Assembly: GCA_027317105.1 (NCBI GenBank)
Contig: DAHVFH010000122.1
Coordinates: forward strand, 1 to 22,081
DNA: 22,081 bases
Direction of reading: 5' to 3'
DNA from: Cytophagales bacterium
GTDB taxonomy: Bacteria > Bacteroidota > Bacteroidia > Cytophagales > Cyclobacteriaceae
The stretch's first letter is position 1; the number at the start of each line of letters is the position of its first letter. Below the pieces are notes generated by a model. It saw only the letters and a list, made by a program, of their open reading frames with translations. It was not told the DNA's origin and made no database searches. Shown piece after piece: positions 8,076 to 15,647 of this stretch. The position numbers were made by a program, and so were the translations under genes.

Positions 8076-8481
8076 AATCCAATGGGTATTCGGAATCATT
8101 TTAACATTGGTTTCGACTCAAGCTTATTCCCAGGTTTCCTTTGCAGAAATAACGGTAAACCTAAACTACCCTCAATATCAAAAGCTAAAAAATGATGAAG
8201 GCTATGTGTACATCGAGGGAGGTATGAAAGGAATTATCATCTATCATGAAGGTGAGAATTCATACATAGCTTACGAAAGAGCATGTCCTCACCACCCAAC
8301 TTCAAATTGTGAAGTTCAGGTAGACGGTTCCTCGTTATTTTTTATCGATCACTGCTGTAATTCAACTTTTAGTTTGTTCAATGGCTCTCCCACGGGCGGA
8401 CCAGCACAACGATCGCTCTTTCAGTACCATACCGAGTTGAGCGGTACGACCTTAAAAATCTCTGACGAAATTATCAACTAA
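8062..8481 (+). CDS. Small exported Rieske-like protein with altered ligand motif
   Basis: 139 aa with a signal peptide (residues 1-24, AYSQ) and no lipobox, so probably periplasmic. The body resembles a Rieske [2Fe-2S] domain: C75-P-H77 with Cys83 as first box, then D96-H-C98-C99-N-S-T-F103 as second box, then a glycine turn and GGPA (112-115) like the Pro loop of Rieske proteins. Aligned to the usual CPCHGxxF box, the first Cys ligand becomes Asp96 and the His ligand becomes Cys99. Whether a cluster forms is therefore open; Cys75, His77 or His78, Cys98 and Cys99 are candidates. Its ATG overlaps the end of the dehydrogenase by 14 nt, placing it last in the operon, and its stop overlaps the convergent permease by 4 nt. 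Redox role inferred only. Confidence 0.7.
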   Translation: MRKNKIQWVFGIILTLVSTQAYSQVSFAEITVNLNYPQYQKLKNDEGYVYIEGGMKGIIIYHEGENSYIAYERACPHHPTSNCEVQVDGSSLFFIDHCCNSTFSLFNGSPTGGPAQRSLFQYHTELSGTTLKISDEIIN

Positions 8482-9962
8482 AGCTTTTTTGGGTTTCGTA
8501 GGAGGCTATGTCGTTGGCTATAGCTAAAGTATACTACTAGACCAATAAGCAGCCAGGCAAAAGCGACCAACAAGGTATTTGCATCCAAGGCAATAATCAT
8601 TGCTGAGCAAACAATCATCCCTAAAATAGGAACAAGTGGCACTAAAGGAGCACGAAAAGGTCGCTCCAATCCAGGGTTTGCTTTTCGCATTATCCAAATC
8701 CCAAGGCATACCACTACAAACGCGAAAAGGGTACCAATGCTGGTTAGGTCGCCCGTCACATTGCCTGGGATGAACCCGGCAAACCCTCCTACAAAAACTA
8801 ACAAGATCAAATTCGCTTTATAGGGTGTGCGAAAAGTTGGGTGAAGATCAGAAAGAATTTTTGGTAAGAGGCCGTCATTAGACATAGAGAAGAACACCCT
8901 TGACTGGCCTAGTAACATCACTAAAATTACAGAAGAAAAACCGGCTAAAATGGCTACGCTCACCAAGGTGGCGAGCCAGGCATATCCAGGCATATAATTT
9001 TGAATAGCAAAGGCTACCGATGCCTCTTTACCTTCCTTAATAAAGTCTGTATAAGGTGCTACACCAGTTAGCACATGAGAAAACAAAATATAAAGTACAG
9101 TACAAATAACAAGTGAACCTAAAATGCCAATGGGCATATCCCGCTTTGGATTTTTTGTTTCCTGCGCTGCAGTTGACACTGCGTCAAATCCTATAAATGC
9201 AAAGAATACAATTGCAGCACCATGCAACACACCTCCCCAGCCATGGTCGAATATCGCTTTATAAGAATAAACTTGTCCGTTAGAAGCCGTAACATCAGGA
9301 GCATCAGGAGGAATCATGAAAGGGACATAGTTTGAGGGGTTGATAAACTTCCAGCCCACCGCAACGAAAACTAATACAATCGCTACTTTTATAAAAACAA
9401 TGATGGCATTAACCACGGCCGATTCTTGTGTTCCTTTAATTAAAACAAGCGTGATAATAGTAAGAATAAGCAAAGCAGGAAGGTTGACCATGCCATGAGC
9501 GCCTGTGGCCGATATTTCCATTGGCGAATGACAAAATTCATAAGGGATAGACCCTCCGAGTAGATTGTTTAAGTACTCGCTCCAGGCGATTGAAACCGTG
9601 GCTGCTCCAAGTGCATATTCAAGCACCAATGCCCAACCAATAATCCAGGCTACAAATTCACCCATAGTAGCATAAGCATACGTGTAGGCACTACCTGCGA
9701 TGGGTATCATAGAAGCAAATTCGGCATAGCAAAGCCCTGCAAAGGCACAACCTACCGCTGCAATGATGAAGGAAATTACCACCGCTGGTCCTGCGGCCTG
9801 GCCGGCTGCAGCAGCCGTACGTACAAATAAACCCGCGCCAATGATGGCACCAATGCCAAGCGCTACAAGATTGCCAGCGCCAAGGGTTCGCTTTAATCCA
9901 TGCTCAGAGTCTTCCGCTTGGATCATTAATTCTTTGAGGGATTTCTTTACAAATAAACTCAT
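8478..9962 (-). CDS. APC-superfamily amino acid permease
   Basis: 494-residue inner-membrane transporter with about 12 TM helices. The cytoplasmic N-terminus leads into TM1 with GAIIGAGLFVRTAAA, the helix-break motif that binds the substrate carboxylate in APC transporters. The amphipathic segment GFDAVSTAAQETKNPKRDMP between TM6 and TM7 is the typical APC consensus and resembles bacterial CAT/YfnA-type permeases. Likely a proton-coupled amino acid importer or exchanger; substrate not readable. It is monocistronic on the minus strand and convergent with the Rieske-like gene (stops overlap by CTAA). A TACTTTTA box on the minus strand (9991-9998), 29 nt upstream of the ATG, is close to the Bacteroidota -7 consensus TAnnTTTG but has A at the last position. 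Confidence 0.9.
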   Translation of the reverse strand: MSLFVKKSLKELMIQAEDSEHGLKRTLGAGNLVALGIGAIIGAGLFVRTAAAAGQAAGPAVVISFIIAAVGCAFAGLCYAEFASMIPIAGSAYTYAYATMGEFVAWIIGWALVLEYALGAATVSIAWSEYLNNLLGGSIPYEFCHSPMEISATGAHGMVNLPALLILTIITLVLIKGTQESAVVNAIIVFIKVAIVLVFVAVGWKFINPSNYVPFMIPPDAPDVTASNGQVYSYKAIFDHGWGGVLHGAAIVFFAFIGFDAVSTAAQETKNPKRDMPIGILGSLVICTVLYILFSHVLTGVAPYTDFIKEGKEASVAFAIQNYMPGYAWLATLVSVAILAGFSSVILVMLLGQSRVFFSMSNDGLLPKILSDLHPTFRTPYKANLILLVFVGGFAGFIPGNVTGDLTSIGTLFAFVVVCLGIWIMRKANPGLERPFRAPLVPLVPILGMIVCSAMIIALDANTLLVAFAWLLIGLVVYFSYSQRHSLLRNPKKL

Positions 9963-10045
9963 GAACGTTAGTTTTAGATTTACGTAGCCCTAAAAGTAAA
10001 AATAATATTGGAAGTAGAAAGCACTTCTTTTCCTAAGAATGAAAT

Positions 10046-11386
10046 TTACCTGCCCGATTTTGTGATATCAAATCGTAAGAAGACCCGAACAGAGGCTTCC
10101 ATTGGGTGGCCATCTACTTTTGTGGGATTCCATTTTGGGCCTTCGTTAACGAGCCTAATGATTTCTTCTTCACAACCATAGCCAAGCTTTTTAATGATCC
10201 TAAAGTTACTCAAGCTTCCATCTTTATTCACTTTAAATTCGATGCCCGCCTTTCCTTTTACCTTATTTTCTTTTGCTTCTATCGGAATCGCTAAGTTAGA
10301 TTCCAGATAGGCATCGTAAGCTTTTTTTCCCCCAAGAGGCTCGGCTAATATCGTGACAGGTTCTCCGTTGTTACTGGTTTTGTCACCTCGCGTGACCACT
10401 ACTTCGCTAAGTTGGATTACTTCCTCTTTCATTGGCACATCCAAGTTTTCTTTTCCAATAGAATTCACTTCCTTTTGCTGAAAACCGATGAATGAAAATA
10501 CAAGACGGCTATTATCATCCTTTACGGGAATAGAATAGTTTCCTTCCGAATCCGTAACAGTGCCCGTTGATGTTCCTTTGATTGTAATCGTCACTCCTGG
10601 CAAGGGAGCACCATCTTCAGCTGAAACCACTTTGCCCGAAATTGATCTTGCAGTTTTGATGTTCATCGGCTGTTCACTTCTCCTTGCCTGTGAAATGGCG
10701 AATGATTCTTTCTTCTTATCGAGAACCGCAGGTTTTGCAATCGCGGCTCTTTCTTCCTTTTCGGCTACATCATTTATTTTCTGGTCGTCCATATCGGCCT
10801 CTTCCGTCTTAATTTGCTTGTCGGCTGAAGCCAAACTTTCAATTGGCGGAGCTGCCTGGCCAGCGGCTGTTGGATTAGCAGGTGCAATTGGCTGGAGTTC
10901 GGATACTGGATTCTTGTCGCTAGATTCTTGATGCTGGATTCTAGCCGTTAATGTTTCGTGGCTTTTCAATTTGTCCTCCTCGCTTTGCAACTTTTCACTT
11001 TCAACACTCGACCTTTCACCTTCGTCCTTTTTGTTTTCCTCGCTTTTGCTTTCAGTCTTCTCTCTCGCTTTTGGTTTCTCCATTTTCAAAGCCAATGTTT
11101 CTGGCTTTGGCCTGAATTGGTAAATCAAGAAAATCGAACCAATAAGCAACAGGATTCCGGCCGCGATGCGAAGTGGTGTAAGCAGTACGATTTTCTTTTG
11201 GTGACTAATATTTTTGTTGATCGATGAAATATCTGCCGTTAAGTCTTCGGCAGAAATATTTTCAATACCGTCTAAAGCCTCTGCTAAAAACTTGTCAGAG
11301 AGCGCTTTCTTCTCCAGCGCGTGCATTTGCTCAGGGCTAAGCTCCCCTTTTTTGTATTTAATAATATCGTCTGAGAAATTATCCAT
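10046..11386 (-). CDS. Anti-sigma-like membrane protein with CarbD (carboxypeptidase-regulatory-like) and TonB C-terminal domains
   Basis: 446 aa. Residues 1-68 are cytoplasmic and hydrophilic, with GELSPEQMHALEKKALSD resembling the short N-termini of Bacteroidota anti-sigma proteins. One TM helix spans about 69-90. A charged, low-complexity linker (95-245) follows. Residues 247-332 form a CarbD / CNA-B-like domain (SGKVVSAEDGAPLPGV...GTVTDSEGNY...LVFSFIGF). Residues 352-441 resemble a TonB C-terminal domain (GIEFKVNKDGSLSNFRI, then WNPTKVDGHPMEASVRVFLRF). Inferred role: holds the co-encoded sigma factor at the membrane and senses or contacts envelope partners through the periplasmic modules. 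The ATG lies in an 8-nt overlap with the sigma gene stop. Residues 148-165 are encoded by the CTGGATTCTGG-type repeat. The CarbD domain is closely similar to that of the divergent VWA protein. Confidence 0.78.
   Translation of the reverse strand: MDNFSDDIIKYKKGELSPEQMHALEKKALSDKFLAEALDGIENISAEDLTADISSINKNISHQKKIVLLTPLRIAAGILLLIGSIFLIYQFRPKPETLALKMEKPKAREKTESKSEENKKDEGERSSVESEKLQSEEDKLKSHETLTARIQHQESSDKNPVSELQPIAPANPTAAGQAAPPIESLASADKQIKTEEADMDDQKINDVAEKEERAAIAKPAVLDKKKESFAISQARRSEQPMNIKTARSISGKVVSAEDGAPLPGVTITIKGTSTGTVTDSEGNYSIPVKDDNSRLVFSFIGFQQKEVNSIGKENLDVPMKEEVIQLSEVVVTRGDKTSNNGEPVTILAEPLGGKKAYDAYLESNLAIPIEAKENKVKGKAGIEFKVNKDGSLSNFRIIKKLGYGCEEEIIRLVNEGPKWNPTKVDGHPMEASVRVFLRFDITKSGR
10892..10945 (-). 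repeat. CTGGATTCTGG-family repeat inside the anti-sigma-like gene
   Basis: The plus strand reads as successive variants of GGATACTGGATTCTTG, CTAGATTCTTGATG and CTGGATTCTAG. This is the same family as 17937-18030 and the reverse complement of 18084-18110. Read on the coding (minus) strand it encodes linker residues 148-165, including IQHQES. The same frame is used in RecX (IQNPES). The repeat lies in the disordered linker, where an in-frame insertion would be tolerated. Confidence 0.65.
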
Positions 11387-11927
11387 TCTCTTCCATGCAA
11401 ATTTTTAAATTCCTTTTACCGTTTTGAATAAAACTCTTCACTTTGTTCAGATCAAATTTGGTGAGCACTGAAATCTCTTTGTAACACCTTTCGTCCAAAT
11501 AGAACAGTCTTACGCATTCTTTCTGTCCATCAATCAGTTTGTTAATACATTCTTCCATTTTTGCCAGGTCTTCCTCCAAACCATTTTCCTCGTCAGGATG
11601 CAGAAAGAACTGGTTTTCCATATCCAAAGTCGAAATTTCTTGCTTGAATTTACCCTTTTTGCTTCTGATCTGCATCAGGCAATGGTTGCGAGACGCAACG
11701 TAAAGCCAACTTTTGAAATTTTCAACTTCATGAATTTTCAGTGTTTCGATCAATTTTTCAAAAAGCTGCATGGAAGCATCTTTTGCCTCATCTCGATCTT
11801 TCAGGTATTTCAGGCACACCCCGTAAACCAAGGCCGTATAGCGCGTATACAATTCCCCAATTAAAGAAAGATTACCTGTCTTTTTGTAGAGGTAGAGGAG
11901 TTCGCTATCCGATTTTCGCACGGTCAT
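11379..11927 (-). CDS. ECF-type RNA polymerase sigma factor (sigma-70 family)
   Basis: 182 aa with only sigma2 and sigma4 regions. Residues 22-88 match region 2 (GELYTRYTALVYGVCLKYL, then DEAKDASMQLFEKL, then FKSWLYVASRNHCL). Residues 122-175 match the region 4 helix-turn-helix (LIDGQKECVRLFYLDERCYKEIS, then NKVKSFIQNGKRNL). Directs RNA polymerase to a specific regulon when released from its anti-sigma partner. The ATG at 11927 is chosen: an extension to 12179 is open but is antisense to the VWA gene and has no sigma homology. Its stop overlaps the start of the anti-sigma-like gene, so the pair is co-translated. The 82-nt gap to the divergent VWA gene suggests a shared regulatory region, possibly autoregulated. 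Confidence 0.88.
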   Translation of the reverse strand: MTVRKSDSELLYLYKKTGNLSLIGELYTRYTALVYGVCLKYLKDRDEAKDASMQLFEKLIETLKIHEVENFKSWLYVASRNHCLMQIRSKKGKFKQEISTLDMENQFFLHPDEENGLEEDLAKMEECINKLIDGQKECVRLFYLDERCYKEISVLTKFDLNKVKSFIQNGKRNLKICMEENG

Positions 11928-12009
11928 TAAAAAACAAGTTAAAATTTTTTCTTCTGGTTTTATGGAAAATGGTTTTGGTCTGCATCCTAAGGCTAAAAAC
12001 AATAAAACT

Positions 12010-13884
12010 ATGAAAACAAAAATTTCAGTATTGCTGGTGTTGACAATCCTTCTCACCAGCTTTCGCCTGATGCCCGGGCGAACCATTATGGGCAAAGTAA
12101 CTTCAAAAGAAGATGGAAGTGCTCTTCCCGGGGTAAATGTGCTGTTGAAAGGAACCACAACAGGCACAGTAACTGACACCCAGGGTAATTACCTTATTGC
12201 TGTTCCCGATAAGGGAGGGATTCTGGTGTTTTCTTTCATCGGTTTAAAAACCAAGGAAATAAAAATTGGAACAAAAAACCGAATCGATGTTACGCTCGAA
12301 GCGGAGGTACAGCAACTAAATGAAGTGGTTACCGAGGACGAGAAAAAGGAGAAACTTTATGACCAGGCTTATGCTGCGCCTAAAAGCGGGGAAGGTTACG
12401 CTATCCGCAGAGACATGGCGTATCAACCGTCTGTTTCACAAGCGTATGAAGCGGAACAGCCGTTTAATACGGAAGAATATGACGGCATCACAGAGAATAT
12501 TTTTCATGATGCCATTCATAGCCCTTTGTCAACTTTTTCCATTGATGTAGATGCCGCCTCATACAGTAATGTTCGCAGGTTCATTCAAGGTGGCCAGCGC
12601 CCTCCCCAAGATGCGGTGCGGATCGAAGAGATGGTCAATTATTTTCACTACAATTACTCGCAACCTAAAGGCGAAGATCCATTTTCGATTAATACTGAAA
12701 TATCAACCGCTCCCTGGAACGAAAAACATAAACTAGTATTGATTGGCTTGCAAGGAAAGAAAATCCCAACTGAAAAATTGCCTCCTTCAAATCTGGTTTT
12801 TCTGATCGATGTATCTGGCTCCATGATCGATGTCAACAAATTGCCTTTATTGAAATCGTCTTTCAAATTACTGGTTCAGCAACTGCGTGAACAAGATCAT
12901 GTGGCCATCGTAGTGTATGCCGGGGCTGCCGGTGTCGTGTTACCTTCCACTTCCGGTACAGAAAAGAAAAAAATTATCGAAGCCCTTGACCATCTCGAAG
13001 CGGGCGGCTCTACGGCTGGAGGAACAGGCATTCAATTAGCGTATCAGCTAGCGAAAGAGAATTTTAACAAAGAAGGCAACAACCGGGTTATCCTTGCCAC
13101 TGATGGCGACTTTAACATTGGCGAGTCGAGCAATAGTGCGATGGAACACTTGATCGAAGTTAAAAGACAAGATGGTGTATTCTTAACCGTAATGGGTTTT
13201 GGCATGGGCAACTACAAGGATTCAAAAATGGAAACGTTGGCCGATAAAGGCAATGGAAATTATTTGTACATCGATTCGATTTTCGAAGCACAGAAAGCGT
13301 TGGTCAACGAGTTTGGGGGAACCTTGTTCACCATTGCAAAAGATGTGAAATTACAAGTAGAATTTAATCCAGCTAAAGTTCAGGCTTATCGCTTGATCGG
13401 TTATGAAAACCGGATGCTGAAAAGCGAGGATTTCAACAACGACAAAAAAGATGCGGGCGAATTAGGATCCGGTCACACCGTGACGGCACTCTACGAGATC
13501 ATCCCGATAGGCGTAGAAAGCAAATTCTTCAAAGTCGATGACTTGAAATACCAGACTACTAAGATCGACCCGAAAGCTTCTAAGACCAATGAATTGATGA
13601 CCGTGAAATTTCGCTACAAAAAACCCGATGGCGATGCAAGCAAATTGATTGTGCACCCGATGATCGACAACAATATTTCGATCGAAAAGACTTCAGATAA
13701 TTTCCGTTGGGCTGCTTCGGTTGCTTCGTTTGGAATGATGTTGCGTCATTCAGAATTTCTAAATGGCTTTTCAGAAGATGGAATTGTAAACCTTGCACAA
13801 GGCGCCAAAGGCGAAGACAAAGAAGGCTATCGCACAGAGTTTATCAGTCTTTTGAAGGCGGATAAGTTGGTGGCCAGTAAATAA
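12010..13884 (+). CDS. YfbK-like secreted VWA protein with N-terminal CarbD domain
   Basis: 624 aa from the ATG at 12010, chosen because MKTKISVLLVLTILL begins a signal peptide; the in-frame ATG at 11962 would put a polar stretch before it. Domains: signal peptide (1-~23), CarbD (about 26-105: GKVTSKEDGSALPGV, GTVTDTQGNY, LVFSFIGL), YfbK N-terminal region (FSIDVDAASYSNVRRFI, VRIEEMVNYFHY), VWA domain starting near 262 with MIDAS D267-V-S269-G-S271 and a GGSTAGGTGI segment near 332-341, then the YfbK C-terminal region (FGGTLFTIAKDVKLQVEFNP...). VWA domains bind protein ligands through a divalent metal; the partner here is unknown. It is divergent from the sigma/anti-sigma pair and shares a CarbD domain with it, suggesting a functional link. 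A terminator follows at 13899. Confidence 0.88.
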   Translation: MKTKISVLLVLTILLTSFRLMPGRTIMGKVTSKEDGSALPGVNVLLKGTTTGTVTDTQGNYLIAVPDKGGILVFSFIGLKTKEIKIGTKNRIDVTLEAEVQQLNEVVTEDEKKEKLYDQAYAAPKSGEGYAIRRDMAYQPSVSQAYEAEQPFNTEEYDGITENIFHDAIHSPLSTFSIDVDAASYSNVRRFIQGGQRPPQDAVRIEEMVNYFHYNYSQPKGEDPFSINTEISTAPWNEKHKLVLIGLQGKKIPTEKLPPSNLVFLIDVSGSMIDVNKLPLLKSSFKLLVQQLREQDHVAIVVYAGAAGVVLPSTSGTEKKKIIEALDHLEAGGSTAGGTGIQLAYQLAKENFNKEGNNRVILATDGDFNIGESSNSAMEHLIEVKRQDGVFLTVMGFGMGNYKDSKMETLADKGNGNYLYIDSIFEAQKALVNEFGGTLFTIAKDVKLQVEFNPAKVQAYRLIGYENRMLKSEDFNNDKKDAGELGSGHTVTALYEIIPIGVESKFFKVDDLKYQTTKIDPKASKTNELMTVKFRYKKPDGDASKLIVHPMIDNNISIEKTSDNFRWAASVASFGMMLRHSEFLNGFSEDGIVNLAQGAKGEDKEGYRTEFISLLKADKLVASK

Positions 13885-13898
13885 AAATTGAATTCTAC

Positions 13899-13930
13899 AA
13901 AGGAGGCTCAGAAAGTGGCCTCCTTTTTTT
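13899..13930 (+). terminator. Intrinsic terminator after the VWA gene
   Basis: Nine-base arms AAAGGAGGC (13899-13907) and GCCTCCTTT (13918-13926) with a 10-nt loop run into seven Ts (13924-13930). It lies 14 nt after the VWA stop and touches the 3' end of the convergent methyltransferase gene. The minus-strand T-run is short, so it mainly serves the plus strand. Confidence 0.9.
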
Positions 13931-14609
13931 ACAAATTAAAATATTCTTTATAATATGAAGCTGGTTTTATGTTAATCCAACTTGAACGATTCCTTTCAAA
14001 ATCTTCATACGTAAAACGATTGATGTCATCTTGCGAAAAGGTGAGTTGACTTTCTGGTTTTCCCTTAGTGATGATCCCAAGCCCTTGGTCACAATCCAAA
14101 ACAAACACATTAATGTCGTCTCTAAATGTCCTCAGGTGCATAATGGTCTTCCACACATCACCGTTCCACTGTCCCTTAAAATCTTTTGCCTTCCATTCTT
14201 GAAAAGTGCAGGCTTCTTCCTTGGTTACTGGGTTGCAATCATGCATCACGATCACCCCGTCATTCGAGAGGTATTTTAAGGTGTTCTCTACATCTCGCAA
14301 GGCAAAATCGTATTCATGCATTCCGTCAATCAGTGCCATTTCGCATGATTTTTTGGCGAAAAGCTGGGGGGCATCTTGATCAAAGAAATCATCGCCTTTC
14401 TTTTCAATAAAACGATTAAATACATTGTATGGATTGACCACTGTCTTACCAATTTTTCTGAAGGCATCAAAAGCGAAAGCCGGATCAACGGCAATTTTAA
14501 AAGTGCTTTTGATTCGGAAGAAAACCCTTCCGTTGAAAACGCCTATCTCAAGATAATTATTCAGCCTTTTCTTTTTCATCAATTCTTGAATGATGGTGAT
14601 GCGATCCAT
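13929..14609 (-). CDS. Class I SAM-dependent methyltransferase (Methyltransf_24-like)
   Basis: 226 aa, cytoplasmic. EIGVFNG (21-27) is motif I of a Rossmann methyltransferase, where the glycines contact S-adenosylmethionine. IDGMHEYDFALRD (94-106) and VIVMHDCNPV (119-128) match the later strands of the Methyltransf_24 family often found in surface-glycan clusters. Target unknown; a sugar or nucleotide-sugar O-methylation is plausible from the neighbouring glycosyltransferases. It lies 35 nt downstream of the GT2 gene on the same strand, so the two are probably one transcript. Length and motifs are intact. Confidence 0.8.
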   Translation of the reverse strand: MDRITIIQELMKKKRLNNYLEIGVFNGRVFFRIKSTFKIAVDPAFAFDAFRKIGKTVVNPYNVFNRFIEKKGDDFFDQDAPQLFAKKSCEMALIDGMHEYDFALRDVENTLKYLSNDGVIVMHDCNPVTKEEACTFQEWKAKDFKGQWNGDVWKTIMHLRTFRDDINVFVLDCDQGLGIITKGKPESQLTFSQDDINRFTYEDFERNRSSWINIKPASYYKEYFNL

Positions 14610-14644
14610 GGGTAGTTAATTTTAGTTAGGTTAGAATTTTATCT

Positions 14645-15535
14645 TTATCGCATTATAAGCGCTGCAAACCCTTTAATGAAGTTTTTAACTTTGACATTAA
14701 ATCCTATTGTTGGCTCGCCTAGGGAACCTGTGAATCGTTCTCCGCGGTGCAGGTACTTTGCTAAGGTGCTTGAGGTAATCCCCCATTTGGCAACAAACTT
14801 ATTATAGCCCCTATTTTTCTTTACCCGATGAACGGATTTTGATCCAAAATGATAAACCCTGCTTTTGCTCACACCTTTGAATAGCCTAACTCCAATATGC
14901 CAAAGTTTCATAGAAAAATCAGGATCAGAGTACAATCCTGGCGAGAATTCAGCACTATAACCACCCACCAAATCCCAAACATCAATATGGATAATATTTG
15001 GCGGCCAAGTTGAGCCATTCCAATCATGCATGGGCAAACTTTCAAATTCGTTCAGCAGTTTTTCTTCATTAAAACTGTCGATTATGTTGCCATAATTTTT
15101 TTGAATTGCGCAGTTACTGCTGAAAACGGGTTCGATAGCAGTGGAAGAAAGAAAGAAGTATGGATGACCGATACCATCAATTTCCTCTTTTAAATGTTTA
15201 TCCCAGTTCGGGCAAACGTACATATCATCGTTAAGGTATAGAATATAGGGTGTTTGCACGAGCGACCGGCATCCATTTAGGGCAAAGCAGATACCAATAT
15301 TTTTATCGCTGTAAACATAGTCTACATCAGGCTGTTGTTTTAGCCACTCCAATGAACCGTCTTTGCCTTCGTTGAGGTGAACGATGATTTGGTGATCGAA
15401 AGTTGAGTTTTTGCGAATGCTCTCGACACATAACTTCAAATAAGGCAGATTATTCCAAGATGGAATGAGGATCGAAAAAACGCAATTCTCTGCGGTTTTA
15501 TTTCTAACCTTGGTTATCGTAGAGTTGGTAATCAT
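14645..15535 (-). CDS. Glycosyltransferase family 2 (GT-A fold)
   Basis: 296 aa. The start of the catalytic domain reads FSILIPSWNNLPYLKLCVESI (20-40), the GT2 nucleotide-binding strand, followed by NIGICFALNGC (79-89) and the metal-binding acidic motif LNDDMYV (101-107, Asp103 and Asp104). It should transfer a sugar from a nucleotide-sugar donor in an inverting reaction at the cytoplasmic face; donor and acceptor are unknown. No TM helix is seen. First gene of a two-gene minus-strand unit with the methyltransferase, and divergent from the plus-strand glycosyltransferase-like genes across a 112-nt gap. Confidence 0.87.
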   Translation of the reverse strand: MITNSTITKVRNKTAENCVFSILIPSWNNLPYLKLCVESIRKNSTFDHQIIVHLNEGKDGSLEWLKQQPDVDYVYSDKNIGICFALNGCRSLVQTPYILYLNDDMYVCPNWDKHLKEEIDGIGHPYFFLSSTAIEPVFSSNCAIQKNYGNIIDSFNEEKLLNEFESLPMHDWNGSTWPPNIIHIDVWDLVGGYSAEFSPGLYSDPDFSMKLWHIGVRLFKGVSKSRVYHFGSKSVHRVKKNRGYNKFVAKWGITSSTLAKYLHRGERFTGSLGEPTIGFNVKVKNFIKGFAALIMR

Positions 15536-15647
15536 TATTTTTTCAAATCAACGAAATATCGGAAGCAATCTATAATATTAAGTTCTATTTTTAGGCGAAC
15601 AAAACTGGATTGGCTATGGGCCAGCCGGGCCTCAATCTTAATTGCGA

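Noticed and set aside
11928..12179. N-terminal extension of the sigma factor with a hydrophobic stretch
   Set aside because: It runs antisense through the start of the VWA gene and has no sigma-factor similarity. The ATG at 11927 gives the normal ECF length.
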